Positions 41,746-50,660 of a stretch of 64,000 nucleotides of DNA are shown piece by piece (positions within the stretch are counted from its first letter, which is position 1; the number at the start of each line of letters is the position of its first letter). The notes under the pieces are model-generated. The model ran no database searches. It was not told where the DNA came from and was given only the letters and a program-made list of their open reading frames with translations. Source of the stretch: Actinomycetes bacterium (GTDB lineage Bacteria > Actinomycetota > Actinomycetes > Propionibacteriales > Nocardioidaceae); assembly GCA_023460975.1 (NCBI GenBank), contig JAEWOG010000073.1:24046-88045 (forward strand), in the 5' to 3' direction. Position numbers and translations under genes: made by a program.

Positions 41746-42846
41746 GTGCCTGACATCCGACCCGACGCCGCCTGGGTGCGCGATGCCGTACGGCTCCTCG
41801 AGGCCGACGCGAACCGCAGCACCGACACCCACCTGCATGTCTTCCCGCTGCCCGCCGAGTGGGGTGTCGACCTCTATCTCAAGGACGAGTCGGTGCACCC
41901 CACCGGCTCGCTCAAGCATCGGCTGGCGCGCTCGCTGATCATGTACGGCCTGGTCAACGGCCGGATCGGGCCACGCACCCGGCTGATCGAGGCCTCCAGC
42001 GGGTCGACGGCGGTGAGCGAGGCGTACTTCGCGCGCATGCTCGGCCTGGAGTTCACGGCGGTGGTGCCGCGGGCGACGAGCCCGGAGAAGATCGAGATGA
42101 TCGAGTTCTACGGTGGCCGGTGCCACTTCGTCGACGCGGCGGAGCAGATGTACCCGGAGGCGGCGCGCCTGGCCGCCGAGTGCGAGGGGCACTACCTCGA
42201 CCAGTTCACCGACGCCGAGCGGGCCACGGATTGGCGCGGCAACAACAACATCGCCGAGTCGGTCTTCAGCCAGCTCAGCCATGAACGGTTCCCGGTGCCC
42301 GCGTGGATCGTGGTCAGCGCCGGAACCGGCGGGACCTCGGCGACGTTCGGGCGCTACGTCCGCTACCGCCGCCACTGCACGCAGGTCGCGGTCGCCGACC
42401 CGGAGAACTCCGCCTTCTACGGCGGTTGGTCCACCGGCGACCTGACCCACACCACGTGCGCAGCGAGCCGCATCGAGGGCATCGGCCGCCCGAGGGTGGA
42501 GCCGTCGTTCGTGCCCAGCGTCGTCGACGAGATGATCCAGGTGCCGGATGCGGGCTCACTCGCCGCGATCCGGGTGCTGCGGCAGCGCACGCGACACTGG
42601 GCTGGGGGATCGACCGGCACCAACCTGTACGCGGCCTTCCAACTGATCGCCCGCATGGTGGCCGCCGGCGAGCGGGGCAGCGTCGTGACGCTGATCTGCG
42701 ACTCGGGTGAGCGCTACAACCACACGTACTACGACGACGACTGGGTCGCGGCGCAGGGATTCGACCTCGCCCCCCACACCGCTGCGCTGGAGTCCTTCCT
42801 CAGCACGGGCGTGTGGACTGACCCGGGACCCGCCACCGCTGGTTGA
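41746..42846 (+). CDS. PLP-dependent cysteine synthase-family enzyme (Cds1-like)
   Basis: A 366-residue fold-type II PLP enzyme. PLP lysine lies in YLKDESVHPTGSLKHRLARS (~47-58); substrate loop EASSGSTAVSEAYFAR (~84-99) and phosphate loop SAGTGGTSATFGRY follow. Length and motifs resemble Mycobacterium tuberculosis Cds1, an L-cysteine desulfhydrase, more than CysK; this is from memory of the family. GTG start at 41746. The last codons (PATAG-stop) come from the dispersed repeat CCACCGCTGGTTGA, which provides the stop. Confidence 0.87.
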   Translation: MPDIRPDAAWVRDAVRLLEADANRSTDTHLHVFPLPAEWGVDLYLKDESVHPTGSLKHRLARSLIMYGLVNGRIGPRTRLIEASSGSTAVSEAYFARMLGLEFTAVVPRATSPEKIEMIEFYGGRCHFVDAAEQMYPEAARLAAECEGHYLDQFTDAERATDWRGNNNIAESVFSQLSHERFPVPAWIVVSAGTGGTSATFGRYVRYRRHCTQVAVADPENSAFYGGWSTGDLTHTTCAASRIEGIGRPRVEPSFVPSVVDEMIQVPDAGSLAAIRVLRQRTRHWAGGSTGTNLYAAFQLIARMVAAGERGSVVTLICDSGERYNHTYYDDDWVAAQGFDLAPHTAALESFLSTGVWTDPGPATAG

Positions 42847-43005
42847 GCATGTCGAAACCCCAACCAGCATTCCCCGCTGGTTGAGCAGGGCAGCAACCAG
42901 CGCCGCTCCGCTGGTTGAGCAGGCGAGGTACGAGCCGTGTCGAAACCACCCCGGGTTTCGACACGCTCAACCAGCGGGTCGGGGTTTCGACAGGCTCACC
43001 CAGCG
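42837..43005. repeat. Dispersed repeat cluster R4, between and into two convergent genes
   Basis: Four to five copies: CGCTGGTTGAGCATGTCGAAACC at 42837 (first 20 bases diagnostic), a degenerate CGCTGGTTGAGC at 42883 and 42908 (the latter interrupted before GTGTCGAAACC), GGTTTCGACACGCTCAACC at 42954, and GGTTTCGACAGGCTCACCC at 42983. The TGA inside GGTTGAGC is the stop codon of the PLP gene, and the TCA inside GGCTCACCC that of the SGNH gene on the other strand. Confidence 0.88.
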
Positions 43006-43559
43006 TCGCAGAGCGCGGCGGCGAGCACGGGGATCAACTGGTCGTACCCCTCAGCTGACAGGTGCATCCCGTCCTCACAGAAGGCGGCGACACCCAAGGA
43101 CCCCAGGACGGCCTGGCCGTCGACGACTCGTACGTCCAGGGTGGAGGTCTTGGCTGCCACCCGGGTGAAGGCGTCGGCGAAGGCACGCAGGTCCGATTCC
43201 GTACGGGTGTTGGACTGCGGCAATCGGGCCCGGTCCACGCCGGGGCTGGTGAGCAGGACGGCCCGCTCCACCCCTCCGGCGGCCAACGATTCGAGGGCAG
43301 CGGCGAGCAGGGACTCGGCCAGGGGCTGCTCGACGGGATACCAGGACGCCGCGTCGTTGGTCCCCACCGAGATGAGCACTCGGTCTCCTCGCCCCGGACG
43401 AGAGCGGTCCATCTGGCCGGCGAGGTCCGCGGTGGTGGACCCGCCGACGGCCACGTTGAGCACCTCGACGTCTCCGGTGTGCTCGGCGCACGCGAGCATC
43501 CCGGCACGAGCGCCCAGTCGCTGCAGGTGGCTGTCCCCCAGGGCGATGATGCGGGTCAT
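42996..43559 (-). CDS. Cytoplasmic SGNH/GDSL-type esterase
   Basis: A 187-residue compact SGNH hydrolase with no signal peptide. Blocks: IIALGDSHLQRLG (Ser10 region), NVAVGGSTTADLAGQ (oxyanion Gly), SVGTNDAASWYP (Asn) and the C-terminal EDGMHLSAEGYDQL with Asp and His of the catalytic triad. Resembles acyl-CoA thioesterase I/TesA-type and carbohydrate esterases; substrate unknown. The stop lies within repeat cluster R4, shared with the convergent PLP gene. Confidence 0.9.
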   Translation of the reverse strand: MTRIIALGDSHLQRLGARAGMLACAEHTGDVEVLNVAVGGSTTADLAGQMDRSRPGRGDRVLISVGTNDAASWYPVEQPLAESLLAAALESLAAGGVERAVLLTSPGVDRARLPQSNTRTESDLRAFADAFTRVAAKTSTLDVRVVDGQAVLGSLGVAAFCEDGMHLSAEGYDQLIPVLAAALCDAG

Positions 43560-43639
43560 GGCGCCATTGTGGCGGGCCGTTCGAGGACCACTCTCATCGA
43601 GGTTTCAAGTCGGTGGTTTGAACCGCTCCGCGCGCGGGT

Positions 43640-44095
43640 ATGTGCGCGCACATGACCCTTGACCTGGTGTTCCCGCTGGCCCTCGTGACCATGCTCGCGG
43701 CAGCCTACGTCTCGTACCGCACCACCCAGCGCGACCTGCACGCCGAGCGCGACTTCGCCGACATCGCCGTGCGCACCTGGGGGCGGGTGGTCGACCTGAC
43801 CCCGGGCCACGTGCCCACCCCGGACCGCCCCACGGCCTTCCGCGCGGTCGTCGAGTTCGTGCGTCAGGACGGCTCCACCGTCCGCGTGGCGACGCGGACC
43901 GCGCAGGCTCCCGCGCCGGCCCGGCTCGGTGAGCACGTCGAGATCGCGGTCGACCCACACGACGCGACCCGCATCGAGCTCGCCGATCAGTGCTCCGGCA
44001 ACGTCCCCATGACCCGCTGGGCCACGCCCGCCCTGCTCGCCGCCGTTGCCGTCGCCACCCTGATCACCTGGGTCGCGATGCGCCTGTTCGCCTGA
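43640..44095 (+). CDS. DUF3592 membrane protein
   Basis: A 151-residue protein with a helix at each end (~8-26 and ~128-148) and a beta-rich domain between (AVRTWGRVVDLTPGHV; AFRAVVEFVRQDGSTVRVATRT; APARLGEHVEIAVDP), the pattern of DUF3592 proteins. Its role is unknown. An ATG at 43652 would give a start four codons later; neither has a convincing ribosome site. Convergent with the gene at 44102, six bases away. Confidence 0.8.
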   Translation: MCAHMTLDLVFPLALVTMLAAAYVSYRTTQRDLHAERDFADIAVRTWGRVVDLTPGHVPTPDRPTAFRAVVEFVRQDGSTVRVATRTAQAPAPARLGEHVEIAVDPHDATRIELADQCSGNVPMTRWATPALLAAVAVATLITWVAMRLFA

Positions 44096-44101
44096 TCCCG
44101 C

Positions 44102-45385
44102 TCACCGCAGGACGTCGGCGGCGAGGCTGCCCGCGCGCAGCGGGTCCTCGTCGTACACGCCCAAGGCCCGCGTCCGGCTGAGCACGCGGAACTCGCCGTC
44201 GACGAAGTTCCAGGCGACCACGTACGTCGACACCGGGTCTCGGTCCTTCCCGAAGTCGTCGGGGCGCACCACCAGCAGTGCCGTCTCGTCGTCCAGGAAG
44301 CCGCGTACGACGAGGTGAAGGTTGTCGCCGTACGCACCGCGCGGGTCCTCGACTCGCGCGAACGCCACGGGCTCACCGTCGGCCGGGTCGACGACGAGCG
44401 GCCCCGCGATCAGCACGTCGCCCAGGGTGCCGGCCAGGCTGCCGGTGAGGCCGATGCGTCCGTGGCCGGCGGCGAGCTCATGACCCCAGCTCCATGACTT
44501 CACGAACTTGTGGGGGATCACGTCGTCCTCCCAGCGCAGCACGACCCCCTCGGTCCACGAGGACTGCCACACCGTCCCGGCGGCGTCGCGCGAGTCAGCG
44601 AACACCGTGATCGGCACCCGGGTCCGCCACGGCGGACGCCGGTCGCTGCCATCGAGCCCCATCACCCACACGCGGTTCCAGGTGATGACGGCCAGTTCGC
44701 GCTGCCCGGGCAGCCACACGAGCTCGGGCGCGGTGTCCCACGGCCCCGCCACCTCCTCGGGGTACGGCAGGACCGTGTCCGTCCCCGCGGCCACGTCGAT
44801 GATCCGTACGCCATCCAGCGTGGCGATCGCCACCGTGCTCCCGTCCGCGGTCAGCACGGGCCGGACGACGCCGAGGAGGGTCCCCGCCACGGCATCCGCA
44901 GTGTCCGGCACGGAGCGCCAGGACCCGTCCGCGCCCAGCAACAGGACGTCGGCGCCCGCGCGGGGCCACGCGAGCGCGGCCGCATCGAGCGGCTCCTCGA
45001 GGATGCTGGGTGCCGACTCCGGAGGGTCGAGGACCTCCGGAAGAACGCTGGATCCGTACGGCGTCTCGGGCAGCGTCGACGGATCCCAGGTCGGCCATTC
45101 GGTCCCGTCGGTGGCTCCGGTGGTTTCCGTGGGTGTGGGCGGCAGGGTCGTGGGTGGCGACGGCAGCGGCGACGGGGCTGGCCCCGGCTCCGGTGCCCGG
45201 GCCACGAGCGTCGGGACGATGACGACTCCCAGCACCACGAGGACCACGCCCGCTCCGGCCGCCAGTCGACGGCGGCGGCGTACGACCCCGGCTCGGCGCA
45301 GCGCGGGACTCACCCGGTCACGCACCGGGAGGTCGTCGGCTGCCTGACGGAGCACGTCGGCGACGCGCGGATCGACGTCGGTCAC
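44102..45385 (-). CDS. Membrane-anchored protein paired with the SigE-type sigma factor
   Basis: A 427-residue protein: cytoplasmic N-terminus (DPRVADVLRQAADDLPVRD), a basic patch RRRRR, one helix (~41-61), a Pro/Thr/Ser linker (~65-100) and a large outer beta-rich domain reminiscent of a beta-propeller (ADGSTVAIATLDGVRIIDV; LVWLPGQRELAVITWN). GTG start overlapping the sigma gene stop (GTGA). Genes in this position after SigE-family factors often encode anti-sigma-like or sensor proteins; here the sigma factor itself is damaged, so the partner may be orphaned. Confidence 0.8.
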   Translation of the reverse strand: MTDVDPRVADVLRQAADDLPVRDRVSPALRRAGVVRRRRRLAAGAGVVLVVLGVVIVPTLVARAPEPGPAPSPLPSPPTTLPPTPTETTGATDGTEWPTWDPSTLPETPYGSSVLPEVLDPPESAPSILEEPLDAAALAWPRAGADVLLLGADGSWRSVPDTADAVAGTLLGVVRPVLTADGSTVAIATLDGVRIIDVAAGTDTVLPYPEEVAGPWDTAPELVWLPGQRELAVITWNRVWVMGLDGSDRRPPWRTRVPITVFADSRDAAGTVWQSSWTEGVVLRWEDDVIPHKFVKSWSWGHELAAGHGRIGLTGSLAGTLGDVLIAGPLVVDPADGEPVAFARVEDPRGAYGDNLHLVVRGFLDDETALLVVRPDDFGKDRDPVSTYVVAWNFVDGEFRVLSRTRALGVYDEDPLRAGSLAADVLR

Positions 45386-45710
45386 GGGTTCCTCCCGATC
45401 AGGTCGAGGAGCTCTGGGGCGCCGGTCCGCAGCCGGGCCAGCGCGGCCGCGTTCTGCGATTTCACGGTGCCGATGGACACGCCGAGGACGGCCGCCGTCT
45501 CCCGTTCGGTCAGGTCGTCGAAGTGCCGCAACACCACGACACGACGCTGCGCCGGTGTCAGCCTCGCCAGCGCCTGCAGCACCACGAGGCGCGTCTCGGC
45601 GCCGTCGCCCTCGGGTGCGGCCGCTTCACGATCGCGGTCAGTGACGACCTCGCCGACGCGAGCAGACGCTGCTGGCAGCCGTCCGCCCACGCCACGTAGT
45701 CCTCATCCAT
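45382..45710 (-). pseudogene. SigE-family ECF sigma factor with region 2 deleted and frame broken
   Basis: From the ATG at 45710 the reading MDEDYVAWADGCQQRLLASA is a perfect SigE-family N-terminus, but that frame then runs into unrelated sequence. The rest of the family lies in another frame: ALARLTPAQRRVVVLRHFDDL, TERETAAVLGVSIGTVKSQN and ALARLRTGAPELLDLI, i.e. sigma region 4 complete to the stop at 45382. Most of region 2 (core binding and -10 recognition) is missing, about 180-200 bases compared with family length. A GTG at 45690 could still give a 102-residue region-4 protein. Best read as a remnant; a functional orphan sigma-4 protein is the alternative. Confidence 0.75.
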
Positions 45711-45761
45711 CTGCACACCCTGTCAACGCTGGGCAGGGCGCAAAAGGTTGGCGCGACTTTG

Positions 45762-46292
45762 TCAGGCGGTGGGAACCCAGTAGCGGCGCTTGCCCTCCAC
45801 CACGTTCTCCAGCACCCCGCCGTTGGTCTCGATGGTGGCGGCCGACGCGGCGTTGGTGTCGTCGCAGGTCAGCAACGCGCTCTCGATCCCGAGCGCGCGG
45901 GCCTCGGCGAGCGCCAGCCGCAAGGCCCGGGCAGCGTGTCCCTCCCGGCGGCGCGAGGGCCGTACGGAGTAGCCGATGTGGCCGCCCGCCTTGCGCAGGA
46001 ACGGCGTGTCGATGGTGTGCCGCAGCGCCACGAACCCCACCAACTCCGCGTCGGCCTGCGGGCCGTCGAACACCCAGAAGTAGGTGCAGTGCACCCGATC
46101 TGGCGCCAGTTCGGTGCTCGTGTCGCCCTCGGTGGCGATGACCGTCATGAGCGCTTCATAGCTGCGGCGGTCGACGGCGAAGTCGGGGACAGTCCACGAA
46201 CCCGATCCGTCCATGGCGGTGCCGTCGAAGTCGGCCACGGCGGCAAGCCACTGCTCGTACGCGGACTCGGAGGGTGCACGGAGCTCGGTCAT
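45762..46292 (-). CDS. GNAT-family N-acetyltransferase
   Basis: A 176-residue GNAT enzyme. The acetyl-CoA binding region is GGHIGYSVRPSRRREGHAARAL (motif A, R/Q-x-x-G-x-A as RRREGHAA, ~112-130), preceded by ELVGFVALRHT and followed by ALLTCDDTNAASAATIETNGG, the helix where acetyl-CoA and acceptor meet. ATG at 46292 chosen since MTELRAPSESAYEQW matches family N-termini. Acceptor unknown. Confidence 0.88.
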   Translation of the reverse strand: MTELRAPSESAYEQWLAAVADFDGTAMDGSGSWTVPDFAVDRRSYEALMTVIATEGDTSTELAPDRVHCTYFWVFDGPQADAELVGFVALRHTIDTPFLRKAGGHIGYSVRPSRRREGHAARALRLALAEARALGIESALLTCDDTNAASAATIETNGGVLENVVEGKRRYWVPTA

Positions 46293-46358
46293 CGGCCCAT
46301 CTGAGCACACCCTCCTGCGCGACACCCAGTCCGCCGCCGCGGGTCGTAGGGTGACCTC

Positions 46359-47582
46359 ATGGACGAGGAGGCGGCAGCCGAGCCCACTGATCCGGGCGCC
46401 GCCCCGACGACATCAACCCGGCGCAGAGTGCTCAAGCGCGTCGGCCTGGGCGCCCTCGTCCTGCTGCTGGTGCTCGCGCTGGTGCTGACCTACGCCTACC
46501 GCAAGCTCAACGGCAACCTCACCACCGGCGACTACGACGACGTGTTCGTCGAGCCACGCCCGACCGAGGAACCCGTCGACGGAGACCCCATCGACATCCT
46601 CGTCATGGGCAGCGACAGCCGCGAGGGTGACAACAACGTGGACGGACTCACCGGCCTCGGCAACCGCTCCGACACGACGATCCTGATCCACCTCTCCGCG
46701 GACCGCGAGCGCGCGTACGGGGTCTCTATCCCCCGCGACGCGCTCGTCGAGCGGCCCGACTGCCGGGACCCCGAGACCGACGAGATCATTCCCGGAGGCA
46801 CCCGCGAGCAGTGGAACGAGGCTTTCCAGGTGGGTGGACCCGGATGCACCCAGAGCCAGTTCGAGCAACTGTCCGGGATCCGAGTCGAATACACCGTGGT
46901 CGTGGACTTCAGCGGTTTCAAGGACATCGTCGACGCGGTCGGTGGCGTGACGATCTGCGTGCCCGAGACGATCCACGACTCCACCACCGGCATCACCCTG
47001 GAGGCGGGCGAGCGGGAGGTGTTCGGCGAGGAGGCGCTCGACTACATCCGGCTGCGCACCGGCACCAACGAGGCCGGGGAGAAGGTCGTCGACGGCTCCG
47101 ATCCCGGTCGGATCAAGCGTCAGCAGGCGTTCATCGCGGCCATGAGCAGCAAGATCGTCAGCGCCAAGACGTTGACCAACCCGAAGAAGCTCTTCGACGT
47201 CCTCGACGCGGCCACGAAGTCGATCGAGATCACCGGCGCGGACGACCTCATGGACCTGGCCACGCTGGGCTACCAGTTCCGCGGGATCGGCACCGACAAG
47301 ATCCAGTTCCTCACGATCCCGTGGGAGTACACGCCCGACTTCCTGCGCGTCGAACTGCTGCCAGAAGGCGACGCAGTGTGGGAGCGTCTGCGGCGCGACC
47401 AACCGCTCACGCGTGAGCAACTCTCCGACGCCACGAACGCGGCCGAGGCCCCGGGCAGCGAGGCGACGCCGCCCTCGCCGACGAAGACGCCCGGCTCCTC
47501 CCCGAGCGGTACGCCCTCGAGCCCTTCGACCTCGCCGTCAGTCCCCACGACCACCGACACCTCCCGCGACGGGCTGTGCTGA
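46359..47582 (+). CDS. LytR-CpsA-Psr (LCP) family cell-wall glycopolymer ligase
   Basis: A 407-residue LCP enzyme, which transfers undecaprenyl-linked glycopolymers such as teichoic acid or arabinogalactan to peptidoglycan. Layout: cytoplasmic N-terminus, a helix (~29-48), the LCP domain beginning DILVMGSDSREGDN (~80), with conserved Arg/Asp residues in RSDTTILIHLS and GVSIPRDALV, and RLRTGTNEAG-like ...DYIRLRTG at ~228. A Ser/Thr/Pro-rich C-terminal tail (PSPTKTPGSSPSGTPSSPS) extends outside. Monocistronic; ATG at 46359. Confidence 0.92.
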   Translation: MDEEAAAEPTDPGAAPTTSTRRRVLKRVGLGALVLLLVLALVLTYAYRKLNGNLTTGDYDDVFVEPRPTEEPVDGDPIDILVMGSDSREGDNNVDGLTGLGNRSDTTILIHLSADRERAYGVSIPRDALVERPDCRDPETDEIIPGGTREQWNEAFQVGGPGCTQSQFEQLSGIRVEYTVVVDFSGFKDIVDAVGGVTICVPETIHDSTTGITLEAGEREVFGEEALDYIRLRTGTNEAGEKVVDGSDPGRIKRQQAFIAAMSSKIVSAKTLTNPKKLFDVLDAATKSIEITGADDLMDLATLGYQFRGIGTDKIQFLTIPWEYTPDFLRVELLPEGDAVWERLRRDQPLTREQLSDATNAAEAPGSEATPPSPTKTPGSSPSGTPSSPSTSPSVPTTTDTSRDGLC

Positions 47583-47599
47583 ACGCCTAGGCTCGCCGC

Positions 47600-48136
47600 G
47601 TGCTGAACCTCGACATCGCGCCCGCCGTCATCCGCGACCTTGAGCCGTGGCATGCGGAGACCTTCGCCGCCCTGTTCCAGCGTCACGGAGCCGACTTCTA
47701 CGACTGGCTGCCGTGGCAGAAGTTCGAGGACCCCGAGGCGACTCGCGGGTTCCTGACCTCGATGGCAGAGGGCCGTGGCGCCGGCACGAAGCGGCTCTTC
47801 GGCATCTGGGTCGACGACGAACTCGTCGGCGGCACGCTCTTCCCCACCCTCAACGCCCACTCTGGCGTCGGCGAGGTCGGGGTGTTCCTCGCGGCACCCG
47901 CGCGCGGTCAGGGAATCGTGACCCGCACCGTCACCGCCATGCTCGACTGGGCGTTCACCGAGCGCGACATGCGCCGCATGGAGTGGCGCTGCGCCCCCGG
48001 CAACGCCGCCAGCCGCGCCATCCCCGCGCAGCTCGGCTTCTCCCACGAGGGCACCCTGCGCCAGGTCTTCCGCAACGGGGATCGCTTCGACGACCTCGAA
48101 GTGTGGGCGATCCTGCGCGAGGAGTGGCGCGCCTGA
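47600..48136 (+). CDS. RimJ/RimL-type GNAT acetyltransferase
   Basis: A 178-residue acetyltransferase of the RimJ/RimL branch: RDLEPWHAETFAALFQRH, LFGIWVDDELVGGTLFPTL, GEVGVFLAAPARGQGIVTRTV (acetyl-CoA loop ARGQGI) and RCAPGNAASRAIPAQLGFSHEGTLR (in parts). RimJ/L acetylate protein N-termini; many relatives act on antibiotics or small amines. GTG start at 47600, 17 bp after the LCP gene. Its TGA abuts the stop of the convergent hydrolase with no base between. Confidence 0.9.
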   Translation: MLNLDIAPAVIRDLEPWHAETFAALFQRHGADFYDWLPWQKFEDPEATRGFLTSMAEGRGAGTKRLFGIWVDDELVGGTLFPTLNAHSGVGEVGVFLAAPARGQGIVTRTVTAMLDWAFTERDMRRMEWRCAPGNAASRAIPAQLGFSHEGTLRQVFRNGDRFDDLEVWAILREEWRA

Positions 48137-48838
48137 TCAGGCGAGATCCTCCGCCAGCTCCGCCAGGAGTGCCGCGAGCTCGTCCGGCTTGCTGAACATC
48201 GGCCAGTGTCCCGAGTCGATGTCCACGAGCCGTACGTCGTGGGCTGCGGACACCTCCGGCAGGTCTCCAGCGTCGATCCACTCCTGGCACGCTGCGGGCG
48301 TGTACTCCGGGCACACCATCACCAGCGGCACGTCTCGGCGGGCCTCGCTGGCGTACGACACGACGCCCTGGGTCACGCCACCAGGGACCGGGTGCGTGCG
48401 GGCGGCCACCCGGGCTCGCGTCTCCTGGTCGAGGTCGTCGGTGTCCGGACCCTCGAACGGCTCCCAACCCGGGAACGGCACGACCCCGTCGACGACGGGG
48501 AAGAAGTCGGCGTACGGCTCACCGGCGGAGGTGGGGAACCCGCCCACCAGCGCAGCGCCAGCCACCCTCGCCGCACGCGCGTCCGCCGCGAGCCACGCCA
48601 GCGTGCTGGCCGCGGAATGACCGACGACGAGGACCTTCTCGCCCGAGGCCTCGTTTGCGTTGTCGACCGCCGCCACGACCGCGGCGACCTGATCCGCAAG
48701 CGTGGCCCCAACGGTCCCATCTCCCTGCCCCGGCAGGGTCACGGGATGCGGCACATGTCCGCGCGCCGTGAGCGCGGGCACGACCTCGTCCCACGCGGTG
48801 CCGTCGAGCCACAGTCCTGCCACGAGCACGATCTGCAT
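48137..48838 (-). CDS. Alpha/beta-hydrolase
   Basis: A 233-residue alpha/beta-hydrolase. It has the oxyanion strand MQIVLVAGLWLDGTAWDEVV, nucleophile elbow VVGHSAASTLAW (~70-81), a late acid region VCPEYTPAACQEW and the catalytic His in DIDSGHWPMFSKPDEL (~208-223). Such enzymes act on esters, amides or epoxides; this is not assigned. The ATG at 48838 with GAAGGTG eight bases upstream is preferred to the GTG at 48847. Confidence 0.9.
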   Translation of the reverse strand: MQIVLVAGLWLDGTAWDEVVPALTARGHVPHPVTLPGQGDGTVGATLADQVAAVVAAVDNANEASGEKVLVVGHSAASTLAWLAADARAARVAGAALVGGFPTSAGEPYADFFPVVDGVVPFPGWEPFEGPDTDDLDQETRARVAARTHPVPGGVTQGVVSYASEARRDVPLVMVCPEYTPAACQEWIDAGDLPEVSAAHDVRLVDIDSGHWPMFSKPDELAALLAELAEDLA

Positions 48839-48903
48839 GCGAATCACCTTCGATCAAAGGGCCTGGTACGACGGTAGGGCTGACCACTGACATTCCGGGT
48901 GAT

Positions 48904-49084
48904 CGCTGGTCGAGCCTGGTTTCGACAAGCTCAACCAGCGGTGATCGCCCGTCGAGCTTGTCGAGACGCCCCACCGCCCGTCGAGCTTGTCGAGACGCTT
49001 GGTTTCGACGAGCTCAACCAGCGGGCTTGGGGTTTCGACGGGCTCAACCAGCGGGCCTGGGGTTTCGACGGGCTCAACCAGCGG
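48904..49084. repeat. Dispersed repeat cluster R5
   Basis: The largest cluster of the family, filling most of the 344 bp between the divergent hydrolase and malic-enzyme genes. Copies: CGCTGGTCGAGCCTGGTTTC hybrid at 48904 leading into GACAAGCTCAACCAGCG; GTCGAGCTTGTCGAGACGCC at 48951 and a second at 48979; then three inverted GGTTTCGACG[A/G]GCTCAACC copies starting near 49001, 49031 and 49061, the last two in 30-bp steps. No coding sequence is evident. Confidence 0.9.
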
Positions 49085-49182
49085 GGTCGCGCTACTGATT
49101 GGTACGCCTCCGCTGCGCGGCGCGGCGCGCGTGAGACGTAGTGTGGACAGCCGCCTCACACCCGCCCCACCCGAGGACTCCC

Positions 49183-50583
49183 ATGGCTCCGAACACCCCC
49201 CGCAACGCGACCACTTCCTCGTACTCGACCACGATGCGTCTGCACACCGTGCCCGACCATTCGGTCGTCGGCCGCGTGGCCACCGCGATCGCTGAGCACG
49301 GGGGCGTCGTGACGGCGATTGATGTTGCCGAGTCCAGTCACGACCGTCTGGTTCTCGACGTGACCAGTTCCGCGTCGGACGCCGAGCACTCGGGAGAGGT
49401 CGTCGGGGCTGTCGACGCCATTGACGGGGTCAGCGTCCACAAGGTCTCGGACCGGACCTTCCTGGTCCACCTCGGCGGCAAGATCGGCGTGCACTCCCGC
49501 GTGCCCCTCAAGACGCGCGATGACCTGTCGCTCGCGTACACCCCCGGTGTCGGGCGGGTCTCGATGGCGCTGGCCGAGCATCCCGAGGACGTGCCGCGGC
49601 TGACGATCAAGGGCAACTCGGTGGCTGTGGTCACCGACGGCACCGCCGTCCTGGGCCTGGGCGACATCGGCCCCGGCGCAGCACTGCCGGTGATGGAGGG
49701 CAAGGCCGCACTCTTCCAGCGCTTCGCTGACATCAACGCGTGGCCGATCTGCCTCGACACCACCGACGTCGACGAGATCGTGGAGACCGTCGTCCACATC
49801 GCGCCCGGGTTCGGCGGCATCAATCTGGAGGACATCGCCGCCCCGCGCTGCTTCGAGATCGAGCGGCGCCTGCGCGAGCGCCTCGACATCCCCGTCTTCC
49901 ACGACGACCAGCACGGCACGGCGATCGTGGTGCTGGCCGCCCTCATCAACGCGCTGCGCTGCGTGGCGAAGGAAATCGAGTCCGCCCGAGTCGTGGTCAG
50001 CGGCGCAGGCGCCGCGGGCACCGCGATCGTCACCCTGCTGCGTGCGGCAGGCGTCGGCGACATCGTCGTGTACGACCGCCTCGGCTGCCTCGTACCCGGC
50101 CTCGCGGGCCTGTCGGACAGCCAGGAGGAGTTGGCGCGCGTCACCAACCCGCGCGGCGTGACCGGCGACCTGGCCACGGCCCTGCAGGGCGCTGACGCGT
50201 TCATCGGCGTCTCCGCACCGGGCGTGCTGAAGGCCGAGTGGATTCCCGCGATGGCGAAGGACCCCGTCGTCTTCGCGCTCGCCAACCCCGACCCGGAGAT
50301 CGACCCGGTCGAAGCCGGCCAGCACGCCGCGGTGGTGGCGTCGGGGCGCTCCGACTACCCCAATCAGATCAACAACGTGCTCGCCTTCCCCGGTGTCTTC
50401 CGCGGGCTGCTGGATGCCCGCGCCAGCGAGATCACGACCGAGATGTTGCTGCGCGCCGCCCGGGCGATCGCCTCATGCGTCTCGGACGACGAGCTCAACG
50501 CGTCGTTCATCATCCCCTCGGTCTTCGACCCCGAGGTGCCCATCGCGGTGGCCGCAGCCGTACGGGGACGCAACCGCGCCTGA
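49183..50583 (+). CDS. NAD(P)-dependent malic enzyme with N-terminal ACT-like domain
   Basis: A 466-residue malate dehydrogenase (decarboxylating), converting malate to pyruvate, CO2 and NAD(P)H. Residues ~15-95 resemble an ACT regulatory domain (LHTVPDHSVVGRVATAIAEHGG). The catalytic part has SLAYTPGVGRVS, VTDGTAVLGLGDIGPGAAL, FGGINLEDIAAPRCFEIE and IPVFHDDQHGTAIV with the metal and malate ligands, then the dinucleotide loop VVSGAGAAGTAIV. The short bacterial MaeB-like type without a phosphotransacetylase tail. ATG at 49183 follows CCGAGG. Confidence 0.94.
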   Translation: MAPNTPRNATTSSYSTTMRLHTVPDHSVVGRVATAIAEHGGVVTAIDVAESSHDRLVLDVTSSASDAEHSGEVVGAVDAIDGVSVHKVSDRTFLVHLGGKIGVHSRVPLKTRDDLSLAYTPGVGRVSMALAEHPEDVPRLTIKGNSVAVVTDGTAVLGLGDIGPGAALPVMEGKAALFQRFADINAWPICLDTTDVDEIVETVVHIAPGFGGINLEDIAAPRCFEIERRLRERLDIPVFHDDQHGTAIVVLAALINALRCVAKEIESARVVVSGAGAAGTAIVTLLRAAGVGDIVVYDRLGCLVPGLAGLSDSQEELARVTNPRGVTGDLATALQGADAFIGVSAPGVLKAEWIPAMAKDPVVFALANPDPEIDPVEAGQHAAVVASGRSDYPNQINNVLAFPGVFRGLLDARASEITTEMLLRAARAIASCVSDDELNASFIIPSVFDPEVPIAVAAAVRGRNRA

Positions 50584-50660
50584 GCCTGCGACACCCGTTG
50601 CGGACCGGCGACTCCGCGCGATCCGGCCCGCCGTGACCAAGCACCCGCGATGATGGTCAC

